Assembly: GCA_937926145.1 (NCBI GenBank)
Contig: CALANW010000118.1
Span: 1 to 64,000 of the forward strand
DNA from: an uncultured Ruminococcus sp.
GTDB lineage: Bacteria > Bacillota > Clostridia > Oscillospirales > Ruminococcaceae
Reading direction: 5' to 3'
DNA: 64,000 nt
The notes under the pieces were generated by a model. That model was given only the letters and a program-made list of their open reading frames with translations, was not told the DNA's origin and made no database searches. The position numbers and the translations under genes were made by a program. Of the stretch, positions 51,154-60,662 are shown one piece after another. The number at the start of each line of letters is the position of its first letter. Within the stretch, counting starts at the first letter, position 1.

Positions 51154-51925
51154 AATCTTTCGGAAGAGTAAAAATGATATAGGTATTTGCGTTATTTGCT
51201 GTTGTGCTTGCTCCTGCGTAAAGAGCATCAGTTGCTCCATTTATGGGAGAACTCAGATTCAAGCAATTTACCTCACCATCCGTCGAAACAAATTTATAAC
51301 CTGAAACATCATTTGTACCAACGGTTGTTCCTGCACGATTCACTTGGTCAAGTGAAGATGGTAGAAGACTCGAAACAGTAATCTTCAATCCGTCGAAGGT
51401 TTTTCCTGTCACCTTCGACGGATCAGATGGGTCATCATGCTTTGGAACAATATTAACCGGTACAACATTAATGGAGTAAGTATATTTTCCGTAGTAAGCC
51501 TCACCAAGAGCAAGACGTGATGTCGTTCCGGTGGCGGTCTTGCTTCGGAGGATACGTCCGTATGAATCTGCGTCGTTGTACTTATACTGCGTCTTGTTGT
51601 CAATCGTGATAACATTAAGATCGCCATCTGTTGCAGAATTGTAACCGGTTGCATTTGTAAACGCTGTAATAGCGTCTGAAAGATTGTTGATCGCCGTTGT
51701 CTGCTCGTTGTATATTCCCATTTTGGTAGCATAGCGTGTACTTTCCGTAATGTATGTCACAATGCCGCTTTGGGTATTGCGCTGAGCTTCATAATATGTC
51801 GCATCAACGTACGTGTTTCTTATCGGCTTCATCATCTGCATTATACCGACCATAAGAATTGACATAACTGCCATTACAACAATCAACTCAATAAGGGTAA
51901 AGCCTTTTATCAATTTATTTTTCAT
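51152..51925 (-). CDS. Prepilin-like protein, minor pilin (PulJ/PilW style)
   Basis: The 257-residue protein has leader MKNKLIKG and FTLIELIVVMAVMSILMVGIM with Glu5. The rest is rich in Thr, Asn and Ser. It follows the PilV-like gene by 12 bases at the end of the pilC operon, and its stop meets the pilD terminator. Minor pilins of this kind start pilus assembly; the exact class is uncertain. Confidence 0.85.
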   Translation of the reverse strand: MKNKLIKGFTLIELIVVMAVMSILMVGIMQMMKPIRNTYVDATYYEAQRNTQSGIVTYITESTRYATKMGIYNEQTTAINNLSDAITAFTNATGYNSATDGDLNVITIDNKTQYKYNDADSYGRILRSKTATGTTSRLALGEAYYGKYTYSINVVPVNIVPKHDDPSDPSKVTGKTFDGLKITVSSLLPSSLDQVNRAGTTVGTNDVSGYKFVSTDGEVNCLNLSSPINGATDALYAGASTTANNANTYIIFTLPKD

Positions 51926-51937
51926 AAGAGCCCCCTA

Positions 51938-52480
51938 TCAATTGCTGTGACCCACTATGTATTTATAGCGGAGCGAGATATCCTTTTCAGCCAAGCCGGT
52001 ATATGCGGGATTATCCACCCAAGTACCCGACACAAGTGTTTTAGATGGTACATCGTTATTAGGATTGTTTTTGTCGTGACTGCGGCTGAGAAGAACATAG
52101 ATATCAACAGGGTAGCTGTACATTTCACCTGTAAGGTTTCCTGCACTGTCGTATTTTTTGATCTCAATATAATTTTTCTGTACGGAAACGTCCGTAACCT
52201 TGCTTGGAGGGGTGCAGTCACCGCTTTTGCTTGCACTGTGGTTATCCGCAACCGATGTAGCAGATGTGCTGCCATAATAGATTGGTATAGAATCCGTTCC
52301 TGTAGCATCTTCAACAATTTTCATCTGGTATGACAAACTTGCGTTAACGTTATGGTTGTTCAAATTTGTACGGCTTACATCTGCATAGATCTGAGCCATT
52401 ACCAGTGAAGCAATGCCAAGTATCGCAAGAGCAATAAGACATTCAATAAGGGTAAAACCTCTGAAACTTTTTTTCATAGC
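51938..52480 (-). CDS. Prepilin-like protein, minor pilin (PilV/GspI style)
   Basis: The 180-residue protein starts MKKSFRG and continues FTLIECLIALAILGIASLV, keeping Glu5 with Cys after it. The start follows AAGGAGG; the frame upstream to 52555 only enters the previous gene. The body is about 140 residues. The row large PilX-like, PilV-like, PilW-like resembles minor pilin operons of Proteobacteria. Confidence 0.85.
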   Translation of the reverse strand, partial: AMKKSFRGFTLIECLIALAILGIASLVMAQIYADVSRTNLNNHNVNASLSYQMKIVEDATGTDSIPIYYGSTSATSVADNHSASKSGDCTPPSKVTDVSVQKNYIEIKKYDSAGNLTGEMYSYPVDIYVLLSRSHDKNNPNNDVPSKTLVSGTWVDNPAYTGLAEKDISLRYKYIVGHSN

Positions 52481-52490
52481 ATTTACCTCC

Positions 52491-54926
52491 TTAGTTTCTC
52501 GAATACTGGTATGACTTGAAGTCATGAATCGGATCACCAGCCTGACCATTATCACCTGAGCTTTTATCGAGGTAAAGTATGCCTGACTGGTTGCTTTCGC
52601 TAAATTCCTGACAAAGAAGTGAACCTATAATTGCAGCGTTTTGAACGTTTGTAACTGCTCCATTACCGTTATCGTATGCAACCGTTCCTATCTTTCCACC
52701 ATTATTAAGATAAAGGAAACCTGTAGGCATCATAATATATCCGCAGATAAGGTTCTGGTTGCCTGTATTAAGGAATGAACCCGTTCCGCCATAAATATCA
52801 ATGGAAGGCGCCTTTGTTGTACCATTTGTAATTGCAGTCGTTGCTGTATTGACATCGTCTGTAACAAGTATGCAATTGTCAAAGGTAGTTGTTGCAGACG
52901 CTCCTACAAGCGCTGTGTTGCTATCTTCAGGAAGTAACAGAATAAGTCTGCCATTATCCCCTGTTACTGTCCAGCGGCAGCCATAATATGCGTTTCTATC
53001 AAGTACATAATACTGGTCACCGCTACTCAAATCAAAAGTGTAGCTGCCCGTAGGCATCGACTGAACATTTGGAATTGTACCATCGGCAATCATTGATGTA
53101 ATGGTTCTGGGTCCTGCGCCTGGAGTGACAGGATCAAGCTCAAGATAATCGGCAAGCAAGTCAGCCCCCGAATTAAGCCATTTTATTTTGTTCGTTTGGC
53201 TGTAAATATTAGAATATGCATTGTCTGGATGAGTTGGATCTGCAACTGTCGGATTGTCAAAATTCTTTAATTCACCTGTGGACTCATGAAAAGCACCATC
53301 TGCGAAATAATCATTGAAATATGCCTGAGCAGTTGGAACTTCAATGGTGTTGCTTCCGTCAATCTGAAAAGGAAGAATATACTGTTTAAAAATCCTGTCA
53401 TTTGAATCCTTTACTGTAGAATAATCGTTAATATCAAATGGATCTGTTGATGTTTCCGGAAGAACAATTGCTCCATTTATTGTGAAAACACAAGTGTCCA
53501 TAGCTGTTGCTCTTATTCCGGTTGAATCAGAAATTGTAAAGTTTCTGCAAAGTTTTAAATTTGCATTTGAATACTGATTAAGATTTATTGTTACTGTAGG
53601 CCAAGTCGATGTATCAATACAATCATCAGGCAACACCAAATTTTTTACATAAAGACTTCCATCGTTTGTATGGACCTTACCAGGATTTGTGTCTTGAACT
53701 TCAAAAGTTGTAACGTACGCATCACCATAAAAGTTTAAATCAGTAGCACTTGTTTTTACTATTTGATCTGCGATAACATTTACTTTATATGTATTATCAC
53801 CGAACGTACCGCCGTTGTTGAGAACGCTTGTTCCCCCAAGGAATACATAGCAGCCATCACCTGTTGCCTTGACCTTAGTCGGGTTTGAAGATGAAACAAT
53901 ACCATCCATTCCAACTATAGAATCACCTGCATTGATAACCGTGTCAGCAGATGAAACCCACTGTAGGGAACCAAGCGAAAATACAGAACCTGACATATTG
54001 TTACCATCACCTACCGCAGATGTTCCAATATCCATGCTTGCTACGCCGCCCGCAGTCCTCACCTGTGCACCGCCAGCGCCTGCAAAACTACCGGTCGTTG
54101 TAAGTGCATTATCAGAAGCCGGAGGATCTTTCTGGTTTGTATCATATATAAGCACAGCTGTGCTTTCAACGTCCATAAATGTTACAGTAGACGTTATTTT
54201 AAGACGCATCTGGTCCTTGCCTCTGGCACCGTTTTCAAACGCCTCAGGACCATCGGAGCTTGCAAGAAGAGTAGCTCTGTCCGCATAGGTTCCATCAGTT
54301 ATCTTACTTTCATCAATATCATATTTTCTGTCAAGAACTTCGACTCTGATAGTAGCTTCTATTTGGTCGACGCCTCCAACTTTAGAAGTATCGACCATTT
54401 TACCGTAGTTGTCAGAAGCACTGCTCACCTGTGGAAAAACAGTGATACGGTATTCAATATACTCATTACCTGTTGTGGAATCAGTCTGAACCTTTGTGTT
54501 GTCAGCTCCGTAATAATGATGATATTCGTCCTTTGGCGTTGCAGGCGAATAACCATTTAAAGCCGTTTGCTCAATATTATCACCACTCTGAGAATGAATA
54601 TTGTACAGATCAAGCTGCAGCGCAAGACCCTGCTTCATTTTATCTGTGGTAACATTGTTGTCATGTATATACGTTCTTACACCGCTTGAATCATAGGCAT
54701 AATAATCCTTGTCATTAAGCAGGTTGTTCGTAAACACGTCCAAAGCCGACCGCGCGGTATAATACGCCTGGTTTTCTTCATATTTGGTATAGTATCTGTT
54801 CTGCGCCGTTGAAACAACGCTCAGTGTCGCCAACAGCATTATGATCAGAACAAACATTACCGTAACTACCATGATAAGAACAACGCCGCTAAGGCTTTTT
54901 TTCTTATCGGTACTGATTTTTGCCAT
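52491..54926 (-). CDS. Large PilX-like pilus-associated protein, possible adhesin
   Basis: This 811-residue protein has an N-terminal hydrophobic helix (about 13-42, LSGVVLIMVVTVMFVLIIML) of the PilX_N type without Glu5. The large rest is rich in Thr, Asp, Asn and Gly, with few cysteines, and its middle (about 300-450) has repeated short beta-like segments (GSLYVKNLVLPDD, VNVIADQIVKTS). PilX-like proteins are usually below 250 residues; this size suggests an exposed domain that may bind surfaces. The start follows GGGTGG. It comes 127 bases after pilO, with a strong hairpin between. Confidence 0.8.
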   Translation of the reverse strand: MAKISTDKKKSLSGVVLIMVVTVMFVLIIMLLATLSVVSTAQNRYYTKYEENQAYYTARSALDVFTNNLLNDKDYYAYDSSGVRTYIHDNNVTTDKMKQGLALQLDLYNIHSQSGDNIEQTALNGYSPATPKDEYHHYYGADNTKVQTDSTTGNEYIEYRITVFPQVSSASDNYGKMVDTSKVGGVDQIEATIRVEVLDRKYDIDESKITDGTYADRATLLASSDGPEAFENGARGKDQMRLKITSTVTFMDVESTAVLIYDTNQKDPPASDNALTTTGSFAGAGGAQVRTAGGVASMDIGTSAVGDGNNMSGSVFSLGSLQWVSSADTVINAGDSIVGMDGIVSSSNPTKVKATGDGCYVFLGGTSVLNNGGTFGDNTYKVNVIADQIVKTSATDLNFYGDAYVTTFEVQDTNPGKVHTNDGSLYVKNLVLPDDCIDTSTWPTVTINLNQYSNANLKLCRNFTISDSTGIRATAMDTCVFTINGAIVLPETSTDPFDINDYSTVKDSNDRIFKQYILPFQIDGSNTIEVPTAQAYFNDYFADGAFHESTGELKNFDNPTVADPTHPDNAYSNIYSQTNKIKWLNSGADLLADYLELDPVTPGAGPRTITSMIADGTIPNVQSMPTGSYTFDLSSGDQYYVLDRNAYYGCRWTVTGDNGRLILLLPEDSNTALVGASATTTFDNCILVTDDVNTATTAITNGTTKAPSIDIYGGTGSFLNTGNQNLICGYIMMPTGFLYLNNGGKIGTVAYDNGNGAVTNVQNAAIIGSLLCQEFSESNQSGILYLDKSSGDNGQAGDPIHDFKSYQYSRN

Positions 54927-55011
54927 TTTTTCCACCCTTTCTTAAAATTTTATGCCGGGGTATGAACAAAATCTTCTCTTCTTTAAAATATTTTCTCTAT
55001 ATGCCACTTAT

Positions 55012-55039
55012 GCCGATGAAGAAAGGTTTCTTCATCGGC
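55012..55039 (-). other. Strong hairpin between pilO and the PilX-like gene
   Basis: On the minus strand GCCGATGAAGAAA and TTTCTTCATCGGC form a perfect 13-base-pair stem with a two-base loop. No T-tract follows on the minus strand, so it is more likely a processing or stability element; on the plus strand a run of six T lies six bases beyond, so it could also end plus-strand transcripts. Confidence 0.7.
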
Positions 55040-55053
55040 TGCGGCTTTTTTGA

Positions 55054-55809
55054 TCACTCTGCTGTTTCTTCGGTTTCAACGAGGCTTGGGTCAAAAACGA
55101 ACTGGTCGCTTTCTTCCATTACCTTATCGATATTCAGAGGATAGATGGAATAGATCTTAAGATTTATTGAGCTTTCTACCTCTGCTGCACCCTGTTCATC
55201 TTCGCCCTTATTGAATTCGGTGACGATAATAGTCTTGCCGTTTTCCTTTACAGCGTCAATAAACTTATAAAGTCCGGAATAATCCATTTTATCTCTGTAG
55301 TCAACGGTCATAGATGTAACGCCGATGATGCTGCTGCCGCCTGTGCGCTTGTTTGCCTTATTATATGCATCATAAACTTCCTGCGGAAGTTCATTGTAAA
55401 GGTCGCTGTCGATGAAGATATCGCAGGCAGCGATATTCTGCGCATTTACGACATACTGTTCAATATCGTCAGCGGATGTGTACTGAGTGTTCATTCCGCG
55501 AACTGTTACGTTATTTCCGAGGATCTCACGGACATACTGTTCGTTGAGGTACGGATCCTGCTCAGGCATAAAATATTCCTGGATCTCGCCAACATCCTGT
55601 GCTGCGGATTTAAGTGCAGCAACAACATCAGGGAGGGTGTTTATCTTAGCTTCAACATCAGCCTGTTCTGACTGTTTTGCCTGGAGTGCGCTCTTTGCAT
55701 AATTCATTTCCTCAAACTTAGGCTTGATGAAAACGAAAATACCTGCAACGATAATAATTATAACGATCGCTGCAACAAAAATTACTTTATCTCTGTATGA
55801 AAGCTTCAT
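55054..55809 (-). CDS. pilO: PilO-like type IV pilus assembly protein
   Basis: The 251-residue protein has a short cytoplasmic N-terminus, one membrane helix (about 8-28) and a coiled-coil stretch (KSALQAKQSEQADVEAKINTL) before a small alpha-beta domain, as in PilO. PilO pairs with PilN to join the inner parts of the machine. It follows the pilM-pilN fusion by two bases. The C-terminus is acidic. Confidence 0.82.
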   Translation of the reverse strand: MKLSYRDKVIFVAAIVIIIIVAGIFVFIKPKFEEMNYAKSALQAKQSEQADVEAKINTLPDVVAALKSAAQDVGEIQEYFMPEQDPYLNEQYVREILGNNVTVRGMNTQYTSADDIEQYVVNAQNIAACDIFIDSDLYNELPQEVYDAYNKANKRTGGSSIIGVTSMTVDYRDKMDYSGLYKFIDAVKENGKTIIVTEFNKGEDEQGAAEVESSINLKIYSIYPLNIDKVMEESDQFVFDPSLVETEETAE

Positions 55810-55811
55810 TC

Positions 55812-57320
55812 TTATTCAGCCTCCTCTGTTGTTTCTTCGGGAACGACTTCCTTTATCTGGACAAAGATCGTGAAATCATATACTTCCTTTACCGAATCCT
55901 TATCCGACGAGCTGCTGTAGCCTGTGTAGGTTATATTGGAGAAAGCATCCTGATCGACAAAATTCGTAACTACCTTTGCAGGTGTCTGGTTGTCATCAGC
56001 ACGGCACTGGAGAGTGATCGCACCGTTGGAATAAGTGTAACTGAGTATCTTTGCATCTGTGCCCTTGAAGTTTTCCTCGAGGGTCGTTTTAACTTCTGTT
56101 GTGAATACAGGAAGCGAATCGAAATAGCCCTTAGCTTCTTCAAGGCTGCTGCGGAACGAATTTACCTTGTCGAGCTTTGCCTGAGCTGTGTCAACAGCGG
56201 CAGTCTTCTGTGCTGTTTCGGGACTGTCGAGCCAAGCCTGGATCGTTGCGGTATCGTCCTCATACTGGCTCTTTACAACGTTTGCGCCGAGAGTAATACC
56301 TGCAACAAGAGCGATCGAAGCAAGAGCTGCGACTGCAACGGTAACAACAAAGGAAGCACCTGCAGCGGAACGTCCCGATGTTGCGTCTGTTTCGATAAGG
56401 TTGATTCTTTCGGAGTCCTTGTTGCTTCTGAGCATAGCGCCGATAGCGTTTGCATAAGCCTGGAACTCGAAGTTTTCATAGCCGCCGACGTTGTTCGGAA
56501 CACCGAGGAGGCTCGTTACGATATCAAGGGATTCAAGAGCATTTGTAAGGCGGATATACTCTGTTGTATCACCGTAGAAAACAACGTTCTTGATAGGATC
56601 TTCGGGATTTCTCGATCTCTGGAACTGGAACATACGGGAGATGTTTTCGGTAACAGCTTCGTAGATGTAATCCTCGGAGTTGTCATAGTCAACAGGGTCG
56701 ATCGATGCAAAACGCGAGAATGTAAGCTGGTTGTTCTCATAGAGGTTAAGGCTTACGAAGTTCGGGTCGATCTGAACGAGGAGCATAGGCATTTTTGCCT
56801 TCATCTTCGGATCGGAAATGATAAGTCTTGAAATAGTGTTGCAGGCAACGGCTACGGAACGAAGTCCTATGCCGAGCATCGAGAACACCTTTCTGAAGCA
56901 GTCAACGACTTCAAACGGGCAGGCTGTTGCAAGTATCTTAAGAGCCGCAACGCCATCCTCTTCGATCTCACCTGCAATGGTGTAGGAGATCGAATAGTCG
57001 TCAGCAATACCCATTGTATGCTGCATCTGGTTCTGGACCATTGAAAGGAGCTGAGCGCCCTTTGCCTTAGGGATATGTAACTCCTTGAAGATAACAAGGT
57101 TCGAGGAAATGCTGATAACAGCTTCCTTGTCAGCCATCTTCTTGTTTTTGAGTTCTTCGTTGATTATTGTTGCGATTTTAGGTATATCTTTAATGTGACC
57201 ATTAACGATAAGACCTTCTTCGAGATCGATAGCAGCAGCAGCGGAAACCTTGATCTTGTTGTTTGCTTCTGTACCACGAATAATTCGAATATGTCTGTCG
57301 GTAATATCAAATGAAAGCAT
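55812..57320 (-). CDS. PilM-PilN fusion protein
   Basis: The 502-residue protein joins two usually separate assembly proteins. Residues 1-300 form an actin-like PilM (SFDITDRHIRIIRG; LVQIDPNFVSLNLY; NAIGAMLR), and from INLIETDA (306-313) the sequence follows PilN: the motif that normally starts PilN, a membrane helix (about 322-348), a coiled segment and a small domain. In other systems PilM binds exactly the INLLP-like N-terminus of PilN, so the fusion fixes that contact. The ATG (GTG three codons before) follows GAGGTGA. Confidence 0.85.
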   Translation of the reverse strand: MLSFDITDRHIRIIRGTEANNKIKVSAAAAIDLEEGLIVNGHIKDIPKIATIINEELKNKKMADKEAVISISSNLVIFKELHIPKAKGAQLLSMVQNQMQHTMGIADDYSISYTIAGEIEEDGVAALKILATACPFEVVDCFRKVFSMLGIGLRSVAVACNTISRLIISDPKMKAKMPMLLVQIDPNFVSLNLYENNQLTFSRFASIDPVDYDNSEDYIYEAVTENISRMFQFQRSRNPEDPIKNVVFYGDTTEYIRLTNALESLDIVTSLLGVPNNVGGYENFEFQAYANAIGAMLRSNKDSERINLIETDATSGRSAAGASFVVTVAVAALASIALVAGITLGANVVKSQYEDDTATIQAWLDSPETAQKTAAVDTAQAKLDKVNSFRSSLEEAKGYFDSLPVFTTEVKTTLEENFKGTDAKILSYTYSNGAITLQCRADDNQTPAKVVTNFVDQDAFSNITYTGYSSSSDKDSVKEVYDFTIFVQIKEVVPEETTEEAE

Positions 57321-57363
57321 ACTCGTCACCTCACTGATTTATTTTTTAAATAGATTTTTATTT

Positions 57364-58557
57364 TTACTGGATATTTTCGAACGAACCGTAAAGAGCCGGA
57401 AGGATACCTGCAATAACGAAACCGATCGCAGTACCCATAAAGATGATCATTACAGGCTCGATCATACCGACAAGACGTCCGATAGCAGCGTCCGATTCAT
57501 CTTCATAGAATTCAGCGGACTTTGTAAGAATGGTATCGAGCGCACCGGATTCCTCACCAACATAGATGATAGAAACGAACATTGACTCGAAAATGCCCGT
57601 TCTCTGAATGGAAACGGAGAGCTGTTCACCCTGCTTTACTTCATCAACGACTGTTTCAAAAGCCTTTTCGATATAGTCATTGTTAAGGATAGCAGCCGAA
57701 CGTTCAAGTGCTTCGACCATAGGGATACCGGAGGAATAAAGCGACGAAAGTGTTCTTGCGAATTTACCGGTATAAACCTTTACAACAAGCTTTCCGAAGC
57801 CGGGACCTTTACATTTCAGTTTATCCCATTTATAATGTATCGACGGAACTTTAAGAGCATACTTTACTGCAAAGATAACGCCGAGGATAACAGCGATGTA
57901 AACATACCAGTAGCCGATAAGGCTGTCGGAGAATGCAAAAAGAGCACCTGTGATACCCTTCATATCCTCTTCTCTCATCATATCCTTGAATGTAGGCATG
58001 ATAAATGTGAAAAGGAGAACAACGATCGCTACGCAGAGAACAGCAAGGATAATAGGATACATCATTGAGCCTTTTATCTTGTTGTTGAGTTTAGCTTCCT
58101 TTGCGTAGTTATCTTCAAGTCGCTTTGAAATAACGTCAAGAGAACCCGAAGCTTCACCTGCCTGAACCATCGAGATCATAAAGTTCGGGAATGCACCCTG
58201 CTGCATTTTGAGAGCGTCCGAGAAAGACGAACCCTTCTGAACTTCTTCGTAGATCTCCTGATAGATCTGCTTCTGCGCTTTCTTTTCCTGCTCTTTATAC
58301 AGGATATCGAGCGCCTTGACGAGTGTGAGTCCCGATGTCAGCATTGCGCTGAGCTGTCTGCAGTCATTGGAGAGCTCTTTTGTCGTGAACTTATGAAGAG
58401 TGTTTGTCGTTTTGGAAGAAGCTTCCTTGTAGCTGGAGCAAAAAAGCCCCTTTTCGTGGATCTTTTCCAAAAAGTCATTTACATCCTCAGCCGTCATTCG
58501 AGCGTTCTTGACAGTATTGCCCTGAACGTCTGTGGCGGTGTAGATAAATGTCTTCAT
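57364..58557 (-). CDS. pilC: Type IV pilus platform protein PilC (GspF family)
   Basis: The 397-residue integral membrane protein has two GspF domains (about 65-188 and 268-390) with the paired motifs GLTLVKALDILYKEQ and GIPMVEALERSAAIL, LSVSIQRTGIFESMF and VQAGEASGSLD / IYVGEESGALD. It recruits PilB and PilT and anchors pilus assembly. It heads the seven-gene transcript (pilC, pilMN, pilO, pilX-like, pilV-like, pilW-like) from the promoter at 58626-58654. Confidence 0.95.
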   Translation of the reverse strand: MKTFIYTATDVQGNTVKNARMTAEDVNDFLEKIHEKGLFCSSYKEASSKTTNTLHKFTTKELSNDCRQLSAMLTSGLTLVKALDILYKEQEKKAQKQIYQEIYEEVQKGSSFSDALKMQQGAFPNFMISMVQAGEASGSLDVISKRLEDNYAKEAKLNNKIKGSMMYPIILAVLCVAIVVLLFTFIMPTFKDMMREEDMKGITGALFAFSDSLIGYWYVYIAVILGVIFAVKYALKVPSIHYKWDKLKCKGPGFGKLVVKVYTGKFARTLSSLYSSGIPMVEALERSAAILNNDYIEKAFETVVDEVKQGEQLSVSIQRTGIFESMFVSIIYVGEESGALDTILTKSAEFYEDESDAAIGRLVGMIEPVMIIFMGTAIGFVIAGILPALYGSFENIQ

Positions 58558-59080
58558 ATAGGATTTACACCTCCGGTTGGATAAAAAAGATTTAAGGGCA
58601 CACCCTGCCCCAAGATACTACCCCTATTATAACATTTTGGTTACAAATTGGCAATATGTTATTTTCAACAAAATGTCTAAAAATATTGTACGTTTATCAC
58701 AAAGCTTTCAACAACATCTATGTTTTAAGTCTAAAATATGTCCTGATTTTGTATTTATTTCATCTTTTTGATATACTATTCTTGTCCTCCAAAAACTTGC
58801 ACAGCAATAGTGCTTTTTCCTGCAAAAACTCAAAAACAAGCCTCTGCAATGCAACTTATCTTTTAAAATCCTGCATCATTACGTCATATTGCTCAATATT
58901 TATGGTCAAATATTGTAAACCTATAAAAAATTTGATTTTTTGGCAAAAAGCTCTTGCAAACCAAAGATGTATAGTGTATAATAGAAACTGTAATGTTCTC
59001 CGTAACGAAAAAGCGGCGGAACGAGAAGCTGTGAGTGAGTCATCAGCACTATATACTATTATTAATGGGAGGAAACCAAA
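58558..59080. promoter_or_regulatory. Divergent region with promoters of the pil operon and gdhA
   Basis: For pilC on the minus strand, TTGCCA (58649-58654) and TATAAT (58626-58631) are 17 bases apart; the leader is about 62 bases. For gdhA on the plus strand, TTGCAA (58954-58959) and TATAAT (58977-58982) are also 17 apart; the leader is about 92 bases. Between them (58655-58953) is AT-rich sequence with no gene I can support. Confidence 0.8.
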
Positions 59081-60439
59081 ATGGCATTCAAAAACGCATA
59101 TCTCCAGAAGGTTTATGAAAAGGTTGAACAGCGCAATCCCGGCGAAAAGGAATTCTTACAGGCAGTAAGAGAAGTTCTCGAATCCTTTGAACCCGTTGTT
59201 GAAAAGGATAAGTCCTTTGAAACAAACGGCATCATCGACAGAATCGTTGAACCTGAAAGATTCATCCAGTTCAGAGTTTCATGGGTTGACGATAAGGGCA
59301 ACGTTCAGGTAAACAGAGGTTACCGCTGCCAGTTCAACTCCGCTATCGGACCTTACAAGGGCGGTATCAGACTTCACCCATCCGTATGCGCATCAGTAAT
59401 CAAGTTCCTCGGCTTCGAGCAGATCTTCAAGAACAGCCTTACAGGTCTTCCTATGGGCGGCGGTAAGGGCGGCTCCGACTTCGATCCTAAGGGCAAGTCC
59501 GACAGAGAGATCATGGCATTCTGCCAGAGCTTTATGACAGAGCTTTCCAAGCACATCGGCGCAGACACAGACGTTCCTGCAGGCGATATCGGTACAGGCG
59601 CAAGAGAGATCGGCTTTATGTTCGGTCAGTATAAGCGTCTTCGCAACGAATTCACAGGAGTTCTCACAGGTAAGGGTCTTTCCTACGGCGGTTCTCTCGC
59701 AAGAACAGAAGCAACAGGCTACGGTGTTTGCTACTTCACAAACGAAATGCTCTCCTGCATGAAGAAGGACAGCTTTGAGGGCAAGACAGTTGTTATCTCC
59801 GGTTCGGGCAACGTTGCTATCTACGCTACACAGAAGGCTACACAGCTCGGCGGCAAGGTAGTTGCACTTTCCGACTCCAACGGCTATATCCACGATCCTG
59901 ACGGAATCGAACTCGACCTCGTTAAGCAGATCAAGGAAGTTGAAAGAGGCAGAATCAAGGAATACGTTGCAAGAACAAGCCACAAGAACGCTACATATAC
60001 AGAAGGCTGCAAGGGCATCTGGACTATCAAGTGCGATATCGCTCTTCCTTGCGCAACACAGAACGAACTGGACGGCGAATCCGCCGACGCTCTTATCAAG
60101 AACGGCGTAATCGCAGTTGCAGAGGGCGCAAATATGCCTTCCACACCTGAAGCTATCGAAAAGTTCCAGGCTGCAGGCGTTCTCTTTGGACCTGCAAAGG
60201 CTGCAAATGCAGGCGGCGTTGCAACATCGGGTCTTGAAATGTCCCAGAACAGCGAAAGACTTTCATGGACATTTGAAGAAGTTGACGCTAAGCTCAAGAA
60301 CATCATGATCAACATTTTCCACAATGCATACAATGCATCTAAGGAATACGGTCACGAAGGCAACCTCGTAATGGGTGCAAACATCGCAGGCTTCCTCAAG
60401 GTTGCAGATGCAATGAAGTGGCAGGGCGTTTCTTACTAA
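59081..60439 (+). CDS. gdhA: NADP-specific glutamate dehydrogenase
   Basis: GdhA makes glutamate from 2-oxoglutarate, ammonia and NADPH, the main ammonium entry in many rumen bacteria. The 452-residue enzyme is the small hexameric type: substrate-binding GPYKGGIRLHP and GLPMGGGKGGSDFDPKGKS (catalytic Lys), PAGDIGTGAREIGFM, and the Rossmann GSGNVAIYATQKA. The codon usage is strongly biased, as in highly expressed genes. The ATG follows GGGAGGAAA. It is monocistronic, ending in a repeat cluster. Confidence 0.97.
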   Translation: MAFKNAYLQKVYEKVEQRNPGEKEFLQAVREVLESFEPVVEKDKSFETNGIIDRIVEPERFIQFRVSWVDDKGNVQVNRGYRCQFNSAIGPYKGGIRLHPSVCASVIKFLGFEQIFKNSLTGLPMGGGKGGSDFDPKGKSDREIMAFCQSFMTELSKHIGADTDVPAGDIGTGAREIGFMFGQYKRLRNEFTGVLTGKGLSYGGSLARTEATGYGVCYFTNEMLSCMKKDSFEGKTVVISGSGNVAIYATQKATQLGGKVVALSDSNGYIHDPDGIELDLVKQIKEVERGRIKEYVARTSHKNATYTEGCKGIWTIKCDIALPCATQNELDGESADALIKNGVIAVAEGANMPSTPEAIEKFQAAGVLFGPAKAANAGGVATSGLEMSQNSERLSWTFEEVDAKLKNIMINIFHNAYNASKEYGHEGNLVMGANIAGFLKVADAMKWQGVSY

Positions 60440-60521
60440 TTCGGAATTAGGAATTCGGAATGCGGAATTAGTTTGCTTCGCAAATAATTTTAAATCGTTG
60501 GGGCGGATTCTATATCCGCCC
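60440..60521. repeat. Heptamer block and palindrome B1 after gdhA
   Basis: Directly after the gdhA stop come GGAATTAGGAATTCGGAATG-type units (60440-60470), then palindrome B1 in reverse orientation (GGGGCGGAT-TCTAT-ATCCGCCC, 60500-60521). This mirrors the order found at the end of the opposite gene (60833-60924). Confidence 0.8.
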
Positions 60522-60570
60522 TTTTCGTGTTTAATTGCTAATTGGATTTTCGATATGCGAATAAACAAAG

Positions 60571-60614
60571 ACAGACCTGTTTTCAAAGAATTATCCCTTT
60601 GAAAACAGGTCTGT
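60571..60614. repeat. Dispersed hairpin element C, copy 2
   Basis: Perfect 18-base arms ACAGACCTGTTTTCAAAG and CTTTGAAAACAGGTCTGT with an eight-base loop. The flanks AATAAAC and GTTTATT extend the symmetry. It lies between the convergent gdhA and esterase genes and could terminate both transcripts. Confidence 0.85.
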
Positions 60615-60662
60615 TCGTTTATTTTATACTAAACACCAATTAAAAACTATACAAAAAATCAA

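Noticed and set aside
55797..56831. Long plus-strand frame opposite the pilM-pilN gene (344 codons)
   Set aside because: Cys- and Ser-rich translation typical of an antisense shadow; the minus-strand frame has clear motifs and a ribosome binding site.
43829..58557. c-di-GMP riboswitch control of pilus genes, as known in other clostridia
   Set aside because: The leaders from the predicted promoters are only about 50-70 bases and show no riboswitch-like motif.
58656..59168. Open frame on the plus strand before gdhA
   Set aside because: It crosses the gdhA promoter and ribosome binding site and ends inside gdhA in another frame; no ribosome binding site and AT-driven composition.
59393..59983. 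Minus-strand frame opposite gdhA
   Set aside because: It arises from the biased codon use of gdhA; the translation is Cys-rich without any motif.
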